A stretch of DNA of 64,000 nt, from contig NZ_LXYR01000021.1 in the NCBI RefSeq assembly GCF_001650195.1, positions 16,902-80,901 on the forward strand, written 5' to 3'. The notes beneath the pieces are model-generated. The model did not search any database and was not told the DNA's origin. It was given only the letters and a program-made list of their open reading frames with translations. The stretch's first letter is position 1. Each line of letters starts with the position of its first letter. This stretch comes from Phormidesmis priestleyi BC1401. Lineage in GTDB: Bacteria > Cyanobacteriota > Cyanobacteriia > Leptolyngbyales > Leptolyngbyaceae. The position numbers and the translations under genes are program-made. Below, piece after piece: positions 26,206-35,642 of the stretch.

Positions 26206-27903
26206 TTAAATTGGGGGTAGCTCCTCCAAAATGGTGAAGCGGATGTGATTAATGGCAAGATCACCGATCGACAAGTCAAACAAGTCGCCCACCGGAACGC
26301 CGCCACTTCTCAGCGACTCGAAGGTGATGCCTTTGCCGATTTCGGCGTGAAACCAGGGTAGACCCATAAAAAATCGTGTTGGATACGGACCGCGCTCTAC
26401 GATGTCGTCGGGGTTTGACTCCATTGGCAGCCACCCAAACCCAGGCACATAGAATTCGATCCAAACGTGGTTATAGTCGGGTTCTAGCGGGATGCGCTGA
26501 CGCTCAGGGTAAGGAGGACACTTGTAGCGCCCAACAGTGCGACAGGCGATACCGTTCAGCCGAGACAGCGCCAACAGCAAGCCGACATATTCGCCACATG
26601 AGCCAATACCTCGTTCTAAGACGACATCGGGCGGATCGATGTGAGGCTTGATGCCATAAGAGAGACGATCGTAGACAAAGTTGCGAATCTTGAGAATTTT
26701 TCTGAGCAGATTGGTTTCGGTGCCGATCGCTTCTCGCGCAGCAGCCTGAATCACGGGCGTATCCATCGCTAGCTCATCGTCATCGATCAAATAACGCGCT
26801 CTAAATTCGGGCGACAGTTCGGAGACTTGATCAATATCGTCCGGCTTGAGTTGATATTTGATGCCTCTCACTTCGAGCAGGGCTTTCCAGCCAAAGATAT
26901 TCCGCTCGTTGGGCTTGAGAGAGTCAAACTTAAAGACCGCGACCTTTTGCCCTTCCTGGATTTCTTCGGTAAAAGGCACTCCGATCGCTTCAACGTGTTT
27001 AACTTTTTGCCGATCGGTTTCTGTTGGCAGAGCAATGCGCCACTCTAGATTTTCGAGATCAACCTCGTCTAGGGGCAGCAGTTCTTCAGCGTAGGACATC
27101 TCAACCAAGTAACCATTTGAGAGCGCATAGCGTCCTTTAGAATCGTTGTGGAAATAGAGCGGATGAACAAAGGTGCGATCGCGAAAGGTCAATTCGTGAC
27201 TGGGATCGGCATTAGGGTTGTCGCGAATATATGCCTCTTCGCTGGCGTAGGAGACATAGAGCGTCTGCTGTCCAGTCGTTGGGTCGGGCAAAAATGCCAA
27301 CCCGGTCGGCGACTCAAACGGCGTGAGAATGCTGAACTGAAGCTCGCCCGTTGCCCGATCGAGACAATAAACCGTTTGCTCAATGCGATCGCAGACCCAG
27401 AGTTCTTCATCTCGCACAGTCAAATTGGCGGTTCCGACCCCAAGCAATGGAAACTGAGTAATCTTTCGTTTAGTGCTGCGTTCGTAAATGAAAATATAGC
27501 CTGACTTTTGACAGGTCACATAAATCGTAGATTCCCAAACCCCTACCCCGTCGGCAGCATAAGGCAAACTCACAAAAAGCTGTGGCGTTAAGTCATGAAA
27601 TCCACAAAAATAAACGTTATTTTCTTGAGTAAACCAGATCGTTTCGCCCCAAATCGCCAAACTCGTTGCGTCAACAAACGGTTCTGTGCTGTGAGCGTTG
27701 AGCACGATCGTATTGTCGCTCGCCGCATCGAGCCGGAGTAAATAGCCGCGAACGGAGTCGAGAGCCAGCAGTTGACTTTGCCAAACTGCCAACCCATTTA
27801 GCGCATAAACCGCGATCGGACGAATGGTGCGCGGTGGCATAATGGGCTGAGATGAGACAGCCAGCGAGGAAGACTGCTCAGAAGAGATACCGAAATTGAG
27901 CAT
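26206..27903 (-). CDS. Beta-propeller protein with transglutaminase-like domain
   Basis: A 565-residue protein. The N-terminal half (about 30-300) has repeated strand-rich blades (GLAVWQSQLLALDS, GVGVWESTIYVT, LTVRDEELWVCDR) like an NHL or SMP-30-type propeller. The C-terminal half is a transglutaminase-like cysteine peptidase fold with an apparently complete triad: Cys in GIGSCGEYVGLLLAL, His in NHVWIEFYVPG, Asp in ESNPDD. No signal peptide is obvious. The ATG at 27903 is preferred to the TTG at 27969, which would almost overlap the divergent lipid kinase region. The substrate is unknown; peptide hydrolysis is the common activity of such domains. Confidence 0.78.
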   Translation of the reverse strand: MLNFGISSEQSSSLAVSSQPIMPPRTIRPIAVYALNGLAVWQSQLLALDSVRGYLLRLDAASDNTIVLNAHSTEPFVDATSLAIWGETIWFTQENNVYFCGFHDLTPQLFVSLPYAADGVGVWESTIYVTCQKSGYIFIYERSTKRKITQFPLLGVGTANLTVRDEELWVCDRIEQTVYCLDRATGELQFSILTPFESPTGLAFLPDPTTGQQTLYVSYASEEAYIRDNPNADPSHELTFRDRTFVHPLYFHNDSKGRYALSNGYLVEMSYAEELLPLDEVDLENLEWRIALPTETDRQKVKHVEAIGVPFTEEIQEGQKVAVFKFDSLKPNERNIFGWKALLEVRGIKYQLKPDDIDQVSELSPEFRARYLIDDDELAMDTPVIQAAAREAIGTETNLLRKILKIRNFVYDRLSYGIKPHIDPPDVVLERGIGSCGEYVGLLLALSRLNGIACRTVGRYKCPPYPERQRIPLEPDYNHVWIEFYVPGFGWLPMESNPDDIVERGPYPTRFFMGLPWFHAEIGKGITFESLRSGGVPVGDLFDLSIGDLAINHIRFTILEELPPI

Positions 27904-28033
27904 CGGTGTTATTAAATAAGCGTTCAGCCCCCAATCATAAACAAAACTGTCCCACGATGAATGTATCAAGACACGCTCTATGCAAAAAATGGGAGGTGAG
28001 AAAGCTTTATTTGAATTATGGACATCACTATTT

Positions 28034-28906
28034 ATGAATCAGCGCGCTTTATTATTGGTCAACCGTCATGCTCGCAGAGGGCAGCAGCCGTTAGACGCTG
28101 CCGTCCATCAATTAGAATCGTTGGGGCTTGAGTTGTGCGAAGAAGCGATCGCAGACCCCGATCGTCTCCCAGATGTGATTCGTGATTATCGTAACAGGGT
28201 AGATTTAGTGATTATCGGCGGCGGTGACGGCACGTTGAATGCGGCGGTAGAAGGCTTAGTCGAGACTCAGTTACCGCTGGGCATCTTGCCATTGGGGACT
28301 GCCAACGATTTAGCGCGGACGCTAGGAATTCCGGCGACGTTGCCCGAAGCGTGTCAGATTATTGCAGCAGGCAAAGTTCATGCGATCGATTTGGGTTGGG
28401 TGAATGGCAAATATTTCTTCAACGTCGCCAGTTTGGGGTTGAGTGTGAAGATCACTCGCAGCCTCACCCAAGAAGTCAAGAGGCGCTGGGGCGTTTTTGC
28501 CTACGCCGCGACTGCTTTGCAAGCACTGTGGAAGAGTCGGCGGTTTCACGCAGAGATTCAGATTGAGGGAGGACGATCGCAGAAAGTTCGGGCGATTCAA
28601 ATCGCGGTGGGCAATGGGCGCTATTATGGCGGCGGCATGGCAGTGGCAGAAGATGCGGCGATCGATGATCAGCGTTTAGATCTCTATAGTCTGGAGGTCG
28701 ATCACTGGTGGCAGATGTTGGCGGTGCTTCCGGCGCTGCGGCGGGGACGGCAGGGCGTGTCGCCTTGGGCACAGTCTTGGACAGGCAAAGAGTTTCACGT
28801 TTATACTCGCAGACCTCGATCGATCAACACAGATGGAGAGATCACGACTTCGACCCCGGCTCATTTTAAAGTGGTGCCGAATGCTTTATCGGTGATTGTG
28901 CCGTGA
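28034..28906 (+). CDS. Diacylglycerol kinase-family lipid kinase (YegS/BmrU-like)
   Basis: A 290-residue ATP-dependent lipid kinase. The catalytic loop IIGGGDGTLNAAVEGL, the LGILPLGTANDLARTLGIP segment and the late DGEITTSTPAHF acidic motif are diagnostic of the DAG kinase catalytic fold. The substrate may be diacylglycerol, phosphatidylglycerol or a sphingoid base and cannot be read from sequence. The ATG at 28034 matches the family N-terminus (RALLLVNRHARRG). It is divergent from the transglutaminase gene and shares a promoter region of about 130 bp with it. Confidence 0.87.
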   Translation: MNQRALLLVNRHARRGQQPLDAAVHQLESLGLELCEEAIADPDRLPDVIRDYRNRVDLVIIGGGDGTLNAAVEGLVETQLPLGILPLGTANDLARTLGIPATLPEACQIIAAGKVHAIDLGWVNGKYFFNVASLGLSVKITRSLTQEVKRRWGVFAYAATALQALWKSRRFHAEIQIEGGRSQKVRAIQIAVGNGRYYGGGMAVAEDAAIDDQRLDLYSLEVDHWWQMLAVLPALRRGRQGVSPWAQSWTGKEFHVYTRRPRSINTDGEITTSTPAHFKVVPNALSVIVP

Positions 28907-28927
28907 GTTATTGTTGAACGATCGGAT

Positions 28928-29148
28928 TCAGGAAGCAATTTGATCGATCGCTGGGCGATATTTGGGGGTCGGAATAGGCTTGCCTTCTGCTTTAGCCGTT
29001 TCTAGCCATGCTGCTTTGGCTTTTAAGAGTTCGTGGACGGCTTCTTCAACGGTATCGCTAAACGCCGAGCATATTTCAAATCGGGAATGTCGGCAATGTA
29101 GCCTTCGTCTTCTTCGCGATGAAAAATGTTGATGTGATAGTCTTTCAT
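28928..29148 (-). pseudogene. HicB-like antitoxin gene, frameshifted
   Basis: From the ATG at 29148 the frame reads MKDYHINIFHREEDEGYIAD then IPDLKY, the first strands of a HicB fold. The remainder, CSAFSDTVEEAVHELLKAK, is in the next frame. One missing T near 29072, in the codons for KYCSAF, explains the switch. Restored, the protein would be 73 residues with the usual C-terminal PTPKYRPAI tail. The helix-turn-helix gene upstream (18 bp gap, same strand) is its natural operon partner. No HicA toxin is present. Confidence 0.75.
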
Positions 29149-29166
29149 AGCTCGTCTTCACCTGTC

Positions 29167-29406
29167 TTAACTCTCATCAGTCTCGGCATCTCTGAGAAAC
29201 AGCCGAATAAACTCTTCAGCCGCCTCTGGTTTGAGCTTTCGCAACGCCCGATAGATTTCAAATAACGCTTCTGCTAATGGATCTCTATCTTCACTCACCC
29301 AACGACTCATCACTGCGGGATTGATACCCATCGTCTTTGCAAGCTGGCTGCGCTTAATCTCGTGATTTATGAGTACTTGTTTGAGGGCGTTCCCTGCTCT
29401 TGCCAT
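29167..29406 (-). CDS. XRE-type helix-turn-helix regulator
   Basis: A 79-residue DNA-binding protein. ALKQVLINHEIKRSQLAKTM and GINPAVMSRWVSEDRDP make a Cro/C1-type helix-turn-helix in the N-terminal 50 residues. The rest is a short helical tail (EEFIRLFLRD). It is followed by the frameshifted HicB-like gene, so the pair was probably a small regulated unit, and loss of HicB may leave this repressor alone. The start at 29406 is the only good one. Confidence 0.8.
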   Translation of the reverse strand: MARAGNALKQVLINHEIKRSQLAKTMGINPAVMSRWVSEDRDPLAEALFEIYRALRKLKPEAAEEFIRLFLRDAETDES

Positions 29407-29580
29407 GCGCCAAATCTTAATAGAGCGTCGTATCTAAATTTGATTGCTAATTGACACCACCTCGTGTAAACTGATGTCAGATGACACGAACGTTATCTAT
29501 CAATGGTTAAGAACCAGCCTCGCCCTGGAAAAGCATTTGGGCTGGTTTTTAGCTCCAATTCTCATGGAGACGTAATCATT

Positions 29581-29763
29581 ATGCCTTACAAAGACCGCCT
29601 AGAATCTTGGGCTGTCATCCGACTGCTGCCAAAAATGCAGCGAGTCACCGTTGCCCGTCGTCGCACCGCATCTGATGCCGAAGGTTGTTGTCAGATATTA
29701 CGCCGCTTAGAACCTGACGCTCAATTTATCGTGGTGTTCGATCGTCGAGAGCAACCCAGTTAG
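29581..29763 (+). CDS. Small conserved hypothetical protein
   Basis: A 60-residue protein, MPYKDRLESWAVIRLLPKMQ at its start, ending with the strand QFIVVFDRREQ. The pattern of a small alpha/beta domain with a conserved RRTASDAEG loop is one I associate with short conserved cyanobacterial proteins without known function. The ATG at 29581 is preferred because GGAG lies 12-15 bases upstream; an earlier ATG at 29503 would add an unlikely leader. The last four bases overlap the convergent P-loop gene. Confidence 0.6.
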   Translation: MPYKDRLESWAVIRLLPKMQRVTVARRRTASDAEGCCQILRRLEPDAQFIVVFDRREQPS

Positions 29764-30848
29764 CCCAATCGATATTTAAGCCAAAACCCCAAAAGCGGCA
29801 GCGCAATTTGATAGCCGTGATCTGCCCCATACACGAGTCCTTTTTGCTCCAAGCTGGCTAACGCTCCCTGCAAGCCGCCGCCCCTCGACAGATGATGTTT
29901 TTGAATATATTCCCGCGCATGAGGGCTATCGGTCGGGTCAAGCGCAAGGCTTTCTAGCACCCGCACTTGGCTATGAGGCAACAGCAAAATCAGCGATTCA
30001 AACGTGACGGACAGATCTTCGACGAGAGCGATCGCGCTGCGATGAACGTGATGAGGCTGAATAATTACAGGATGAAAAAGATCGTCACTTACCCGTTCAG
30101 ACTGCCAGATGCGACGGGCAAGGGCGATCGTATCTCCAAAATGACCCTGCACATAGCCGAGAAATAATGCCTGACTCTCAGGCTCAAGCTGCAATCCCTT
30201 CGCTGTTATCGCGTCCACAATCCAGGGCTGCAAGTCTCGATCGGTGAGCGGTGCTAGAGAAACAACTTTTAGATCGCTCGGCTGAGTTTGTTGCTCTGCG
30301 ACCGTAGCAATTAGCGCATAGCTGACTCGACTTTGCTGCTGAATTTCTTGGCGCAAATGATGTTCCCATTTACTGGTGCGATCCCACGATCGCAGGTGCG
30401 GAAAATTCTGAAACACGAGCACGACTCGGCAGTCTAGCCACTCTGCCATCTTTTGCGGCAGTGTCAGCAAAGCCTGAAATAATGACCACTCTTTCCCAGA
30501 AGACAGATGCCAAACCAGCGTTGCCCGTCCGCTTGAAGATGATTGCAAAACTACAGGCTGATCTTGGCTCCAGCGCTGGATTAGAGGATGTTCATCAGAG
30601 CCAAACGCCGACAGTAAGCCTTCTGCCAGCAGTTGAAGGAAGCGATCGCAGCTAGTTGCCCGCAGACAGTCAATTTCAACGACTCTTGCGCCAGAGTGTT
30701 TCGCCGCCCAGCGAATCAGAGTTCGTCGCCCAATTCCTGGCACTCCTGCTAAAAGCAAGTCTTCATCAGCCGCCAAAATTGCGCTGACCTGCTGCAATTC
30801 AGCCTGTCTGCCAACCAACCTTTGCGGAATAAACGGGTTATCAACCAT
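29760..30848 (-). CDS. AAA/STAND-like protein with degenerate P-loop
   Basis: A 362-residue protein with the layout of an ATPase domain (about 10-240) followed by a winged-helix-like C-terminus (about 290-360). NPFIPQRLVGRQAEL opens it as in cyanobacterial AAA-type ATPases. The Walker A site reads GVPGIGRRTL, with Arg in place of the invariant Lys. The Walker B region LVFQNFPHLRSW lacks the usual acidic pair. It may bind a nucleotide weakly or have become a non-catalytic scaffold. It overlaps the small upstream gene by four bases at its 3' end. Partners are unknown. Confidence 0.65.
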   Translation of the reverse strand: MVDNPFIPQRLVGRQAELQQVSAILAADEDLLLAGVPGIGRRTLIRWAAKHSGARVVEIDCLRATSCDRFLQLLAEGLLSAFGSDEHPLIQRWSQDQPVVLQSSSSGRATLVWHLSSGKEWSLFQALLTLPQKMAEWLDCRVVLVFQNFPHLRSWDRTSKWEHHLRQEIQQQSRVSYALIATVAEQQTQPSDLKVVSLAPLTDRDLQPWIVDAITAKGLQLEPESQALFLGYVQGHFGDTIALARRIWQSERVSDDLFHPVIIQPHHVHRSAIALVEDLSVTFESLILLLPHSQVRVLESLALDPTDSPHAREYIQKHHLSRGGGLQGALASLEQKGLVYGADHGYQIALPLLGFWLKYRLG

Positions 30849-30963
30849 CTCACATTAAATCGGTGTACGAGCTTCCTGCTCCCTCTCCTCAAGAAAGAGC
30901 CTTTTCTCTCATTGAACATCTAGAGTATCGAGTCTATACTCTAAGTCAAGAAGTTTACACTAT

Positions 30964-31007
30964 TTAATAGTGCTAAATCTAATTTCTAAGCACTATGATT
31001 AAGTGCT
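30964..31007 (+). promoter_or_regulatory. Inverted repeat upstream of the P-type ATPase gene
   Basis: TTAATAGTGCT and AGCACTATGATTAA form an imperfect inverted repeat (8 bp perfect core ATAGTGCT/AGCACTAT at 30967-30974 and 30989-30996), and AGTGCT recurs a third time at 31002. It lies 30-70 bp before the ATPase ATG at 31036, where an operator would be expected. The regulator is unknown. Confidence 0.4.
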
Positions 31008-31035
31008 GTAGGCGTTCATTCCCTTATTCAATTCT

Positions 31036-33861
31036 ATGGCTCCTAATCTGCTTTCTCTCAACTCGGCATGGCACACGATCGACCCTGAACGATCGCTCGA
31101 CCTTTTGCACAGCGATCGCAAAACGGGGTTAACCCAACAACAAGTCGATGAACGGCTACAAGAATTTGGGACAAACGAATTAGAAGAAGTGAGCGGACGC
31201 AGCTCTTGGGAGATCTTGATCGACCAGTTTAAAAACGTGATGCTGCTGCTGCTAATCGGCGTAGCGCTGGTGTCTGGCGTTTTAGACTTGCTAGATTTGG
31301 TGCAGGGAGTCGGCAAACCGGGAGATATTCCTTTTAAAGACACGATCGCGATTTTGGCGATCGTGTTTCTCAATGGCGCATTGGGCTACTTTCAAGAAAG
31401 CCGCGCTGAGAAAGCGTTAGCCGCACTTAAACAACTGTCTTCTCCCAGAGTTCGGATTCTTCGCGATGGCAAAGTGCACGAAATCGACTCGGAGCAGCTC
31501 GTTCCGGGCGATGTGATGATGGTGGAAGCAGGAGTTCAATTAGCAGCCGATGGGCGACTGATCGAAACCTCAAACCTGCAAATCCGAGAATCTGCCCTAA
31601 CGGGAGAGGCTCAGGCTGTCAACAAACAAGCCGACCTGCACCTGCCAGAAGAGACTTCGCTCGGCGATCGCTTAAATCTAGTCTACCAGGGCACTGAAGT
31701 CGTTCAAGGTCGCGGCACCGTCGTCGTGACAGGCACCGGGATGCGAACCGAACTCGGCAAAATCGCTACCATGCTGCAAGCTGTCGAGACCGAGCCGACT
31801 CCTCTACAGCAGCGAATGGATCAACTCAGTCAAGCGTTGGTGACTGGGGCGCTGATTCTGGTGGGTGTCGTGGTGATTGGGGGGCTAATTGCAGCTAGAA
31901 GCTTTGCGCCGCTTCGAGAATTGCTGCAAGTGTCGTTGAGTATGGCAGTCGCCGTTGTGCCAGAAGGGTTGCCTGCGGTAATCACCGTGACTTTGGCGAT
32001 CGGCACTCAGCGAATGGTGCGCCGCAATGCTCTGATTCGCAAACTCCCGGCAGTCGAAACTCTGGGTTCTGTCACCACAATTTGCTCTGACAAAACTGGA
32101 ACATTGACGCAAAACAAAATGGTGGTGCAATCGTTTCATACTGCCAGCTTTTCGCCCAGTGTGACCGGAGAAGGCTATGTGCCTGAAGGCAAATTTCTGA
32201 TTCAAGGGCAGGTTGCCGACCCGATCGAGTATCCAGAAGTGCGATCTCTCCTGCTTGCCTGCACACTCTGCAACGATTCACTCTTGCAAGCAGAAAACGG
32301 AAAGTGGACAATTTTGGGCGACCCTACCGAAGGCGCACTGCTGGTCGTCGCCGCCAAAGCCGGATTAGAGCAAGACCAGTGGAACAGCAAACTGCCGCGT
32401 GTGTCTGAGATTCCGTTCACCTCAGAGCGGAAGCGCATGAGCGTGATTGTTCAAGATGCCGCTAACCTGCTGCAATCAGAAACAGGCTTTTTGGCAACGC
32501 CCTACTTGATGTTTACCAAAGGGTCGCCAGAGTTAGTTTTAGAACGATGCCAGAAGATTCAGTATGGCGATCGGGTTCAGGGTCTAACCGATGAGCAGCG
32601 CAGCCAAGTTCTAGAACGCAATAATCAACTTGCTGCCAGAGGGTTACGAGTTTTAGGATTTGCCTATAAACCGTTAGATACTGTTCCACCTGAAGGTTCG
32701 GACTCGGCAGAAAATGACTTAATCTGGCTCGGCTTGGTCGATATGCTCGATGCCCCTCGGCTAGAAGTCCGGGATGCTGTGGCTCGTTGCCGCACAGCCG
32801 GGATCCGTCCGGTGATGATCACGGGAGATCATCAACTCACCGCCCAAGCGATCGCCGAAAACCTGGGGATCTCTAAACCCGGCGACGAAGTGCTGATTGG
32901 ACGCGACCTCGAAAAAATGGACTTGCCAGAACTCGAACGGCACGTCGATCGCGTTAGCATCTATGCTCGTGTTGCCCCCGAACACAAACTGCGAATCGTG
33001 CAGGCGCTTCAGCGTAAAGGCAAAATTGTTGCGATGACGGGTGACGGGGTAAACGACGCTCCTGCCCTCAAGCAAGCCGATATTGGGATTGCAATGGGCA
33101 TCACCGGAACCGATGTCAGCAAAGAAGCCAGCGATATGGTCTTGTTAGACGATAACTTCGCCACGATCGTCGCTGCCACCGAAGAAGGTCGCGTGGTCTA
33201 CACCAACATTCGTCGCTTTATCAAATACATTCTCGGCTCTAACATTGGCGAAGTGTTGACGATCGCCGCCTCGCCGCTGCTATTGCCGATCGGGGGCGTT
33301 CCTCTGTCTCCCCTCCAGATTTTGTGGATGAACCTCGTGACTGATGGATTGCCCGCTTTAGCGCTAGCGGTCGAGCCTGCCGAATCCAATGTGATGAATC
33401 GTCCTCCCAATCACCCAGATGAAAACATTTTTTCTCGCGGTTTGGGCGCTTACATGATTCGCATCGGCATCGTCTTGGCAGTGTTGACCATCACTCTCAT
33501 GGTGGGATCTTACCAATACACCACTCAACATTTTGGCAACGGTTTAGATGCCGATCGCTGGAAAACGATGGTGTTCACAACCCTGTGCATTGCTCAAATG
33601 GGACACGCGATCGCCATTCGCTCAAATTCTAAATTGACGATCGAGCTAGACCCGCGCACTAATCCCTATGTTTGGGGTGCTGTCATCATCACCACAATTC
33701 TGCAACTGCTGTTGATCTACGTCGCCCCCCTGCGAAGCTTCTTTGGCACTCACTACCTCACCTTAAACGAGCTTGGAGTTTGCATCGGTTTCAGCGCCCT
33801 GATGTTTGTATGGATTGAGATGGAGAAGCTATTTGTGCGCTGGTTTGTCAATCGTCGATAA
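31036..33861 (+). CDS. P-type cation-transporting ATPase (PacL/SERCA-like)
   Basis: A 941-residue P2-type ATPase, probably exporting calcium. The phosphorylated Asp352 is in [12 protein letters not shown]. The TGE actuator loop (ALTGEAQ), [14 protein letters not shown] in the ion-binding helix, [12 protein letters not shown] and about ten membrane helices are all present. PEGLP is the motif of the Ca2+/Na+-type subgroup rather than of heavy-metal pumps, and no N-terminal metal-binding domain is seen. Length is normal. It is monocistronic, with an inverted repeat just upstream and a hairpin terminator just downstream. Confidence 0.92.
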   Translation: MAPNLLSLNSAWHTIDPERSLDLLHSDRKTGLTQQQVDERLQEFGTNELEEVSGRSSWEILIDQFKNVMLLLLIGVALVSGVLDLLDLVQGVGKPGDIPFKDTIAILAIVFLNGALGYFQESRAEKALAALKQLSSPRVRILRDGKVHEIDSEQLVPGDVMMVEAGVQLAADGRLIETSNLQIRESALTGEAQAVNKQADLHLPEETSLGDRLNLVYQGTEVVQGRGTVVVTGTGMRTELGKIATMLQAVETEPTPLQQRMDQLSQALVTGALILVGVVVIGGLIAARSFAPLRELLQVSLSMAVAVVPEGLPAVITVTLAIGTQRMVRRNALIRKLPAVETLGSVTTICSDKTGTLTQNKMVVQSFHTASFSPSVTGEGYVPEGKFLIQGQVADPIEYPEVRSLLLACTLCNDSLLQAENGKWTILGDPTEGALLVVAAKAGLEQDQWNSKLPRVSEIPFTSERKRMSVIVQDAANLLQSETGFLATPYLMFTKGSPELVLERCQKIQYGDRVQGLTDEQRSQVLERNNQLAARGLRVLGFAYKPLDTVPPEGSDSAENDLIWLGLVDMLDAPRLEVRDAVARCRTAGIRPVMITGDHQLTAQAIAENLGISKPGDEVLIGRDLEKMDLPELERHVDRVSIYARVAPEHKLRIVQALQRKGKIVAMTGDGVNDAPALKQADIGIAMGITGTDVSKEASDMVLLDDNFATIVAATEEGRVVYTNIRRFIKYILGSNIGEVLTIAASPLLLPIGGVPLSPLQILWMNLVTDGLPALALAVEPAESNVMNRPPNHPDENIFSRGLGAYMIRIGIVLAVLTITLMVGSYQYTTQHFGNGLDADRWKTMVFTTLCIAQMGHAIAIRSNSKLTIELDPRTNPYVWGAVIITTILQLLLIYVAPLRSFFGTHYLTLNELGVCIGFSALMFVWIEMEKLFVRWFVNRR

Positions 33862-33880
33862 AACGATTTAGATCCAGTTA

Positions 33881-33925
33881 AAAAGCCTTGAGGGTATTGA
33901 AACAATAGATACTTTCAAGGCTTTT
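33881..33925 (+). terminator. Hairpin after the P-type ATPase
   Basis: AAAAGCCTTGA (33881-33891) and TCAAGGCTTTT (33915-33925) form a perfect 11 bp stem with a 23-base loop, ending in a T tract. It lies 20 bp after the ATPase stop, so a factor-independent terminator is likely. The long loop is slightly unusual. Confidence 0.6.
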
Positions 33926-34096
33926 GAGTTACTTAATGAAATTTAATCAACATTCTCGAAGCCGTGCACAACCATCTTCTGACCTTTCATCTCAAAAAGT
34001 CTTACTGAACTTGCTTATTTCCTAATCATCGAAAATCTATCCCAGGGTATACTTTACGAAATCTTAACTCCCTCTTAAGGGAGTAGACAGCACCCA

Positions 34097-34480
34097 TTGG
34101 AGATAGATGCAGTGCAACAAAGTAATTCTCTAGAACTTGAAACCGACCTGAGTCGATTAACCAGTGCCTTCGCAACTCGCAGCACGACGATTGGCAAAGA
34201 GGTGATCGCCAGTCTGAGAAGTCGGCTGACTCTGCGCGACGTAGCCGGAATGGTGATCGTCAGCCTCGAACGCCTTGTTTGGCAAGATCCACTGTCGTTT
34301 TGCTGGGCAATCGAAAACACGGTTCCTGGCTATGTGATGCGAGAAATCAGAAAAATCACCTCGATCACCGTCTACAAACGTCTCATCGATCGAGGTCTAG
34401 AGCCGGGGCAAGACTTCAGCATGGATGCCGAAGGGAACATTTTGTTTAGCGATCGGGTGAAGGTCACCGTTTTTAGCTAA
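34097..34480 (+). CDS. Hypothetical protein
   Basis: A 127-residue soluble protein with a helical centre (DLSRLTSAFATRSTTIGKEV) and no motif I know. The start is uncertain: TTG at 34097 or GTG at 34112, the latter with GGAG ten bases upstream. No ATG is in frame. It has core-like CGATCG content and sits alone between the ATPase terminator and the polysaccharide glycosyltransferase cluster. No function is assigned. Confidence 0.5.
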   Translation: MEIDAVQQSNSLELETDLSRLTSAFATRSTTIGKEVIASLRSRLTLRDVAGMVIVSLERLVWQDPLSFCWAIENTVPGYVMREIRKITSITVYKRLIDRGLEPGQDFSMDAEGNILFSDRVKVTVFS

Positions 34481-34600
34481 TTTAGAAAGGCTGATGCCTG
34501 TGTAGAAACCTATCCAGCTTGGGCAACTTATCAGTAGGGTGCAACGTGATTCGTCACCAGCGATTCCACGATTCTAATCAAACCCCTCACCATAGTTACC

Positions 34601-35593
34601 ATGCTGGATTTCACCGTCGCCATCCGCACATTTAACGGGGCAAAGCGTCTTCCCCTCGTCCTCGATCGCCTGCGAACTCAGATTCAAACCAAGACGATCG
34701 CTTGGGAAGTGCTCGTAGTCGATAACAACAGCAACGACGACACTGCACGAGTCATTCAGAGCTATCAAGCCACTTGGGTAGGTCAGTGCCCATTGCGCTA
34801 TGTGTTTGAACCTCAGCAAGGAGCCGCGATCGCCCGTCGCCGCGCTATTCAAGAAGCCGAGGGTCGCCTCATCGGTTTTTTAGATGACGACAATCTGCCC
34901 TCTGAAGATTGGGTGGCTTCCGCCGTTGCTTTTGGGCAGGTCAACCCTAAAGCTGGAGCATTTGGCAGTCGGATTCGGGGCGTTTTTGAGACAGAAATCC
35001 CGAAAAACTTTGAGAAAATCTCGGCATATCTAGCAATCAAAGGAAACACTCAACAGTATTGCTACGACACTTATAAAAAAGGACTGCCTGCTGGGGCAGG
35101 ACTCGTTGTGCGGCGGCAAGCGTGGCTAGAGAGCGTTCCGACTCATCTCGTTCTTCAGGGTCCGACGGGCGATCGGCTACCGACAAAAAGTGAAGAGATC
35201 GAAGCTTTGTTCTACCTCCGCAAAGCAGGCTGGGAAATTTGGCATCATCCGACGATGCAAATTGAGCACCACATCCCTGCACGGCGCTTGGAGAGAGATT
35301 ATTTGCTCAACTTTTTTCACACGTTAGGTCTGAGCCGTCATCGTTTGAGAATGCTCCGCTTTGTGCCCTGGCAGCGCCCTGTGATGACGATCGTGTATTT
35401 AGTCAGCGACCTCTGCAAGATTACTAGCTCCTTTGTTCGCCATCACAAAATACTTAAAACTGATGTGGTCGCCGCCTGTGAGATGCAGGCTTTAATCGGT
35501 AGCTTGTTCAGCCCTTTCTATCTGCTTAAGAAAAATCTGTTGCCAGTCAATCAGCAGCCCCATCCAGTTGCAAAAACGCAGTCTTGTCTCTAA
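34601..35593 (+). CDS. HpsE-like family 2 glycosyltransferase
   Basis: A 330-residue GT-A fold enzyme. LDFTVAIRTFNGAKRLPLVL opens the nucleotide-sugar domain, VLVVDNNSND and IGFLDDDNLPSEDWV hold the acidic metal-binding residues, and PAGAGLVVRRQAWL marks the acceptor side. The layout matches HpsE of the hormogonium polysaccharide system of filamentous cyanobacteria. A close paralogue follows 49 bp downstream. The two and the GT4 gene form one cluster. The polymer made and the sugar transferred cannot be read from sequence. Confidence 0.82.
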   Translation: MLDFTVAIRTFNGAKRLPLVLDRLRTQIQTKTIAWEVLVVDNNSNDDTARVIQSYQATWVGQCPLRYVFEPQQGAAIARRRAIQEAEGRLIGFLDDDNLPSEDWVASAVAFGQVNPKAGAFGSRIRGVFETEIPKNFEKISAYLAIKGNTQQYCYDTYKKGLPAGAGLVVRRQAWLESVPTHLVLQGPTGDRLPTKSEEIEALFYLRKAGWEIWHHPTMQIEHHIPARRLERDYLLNFFHTLGLSRHRLRMLRFVPWQRPVMTIVYLVSDLCKITSSFVRHHKILKTDVVAACEMQALIGSLFSPFYLLKKNLLPVNQQPHPVAKTQSCL

Positions 35594-35642
35594 TTGGTCG
35601 ATTCTTCTCAAGCATTTTAGTCTCTAATTCTATTTATAAATA

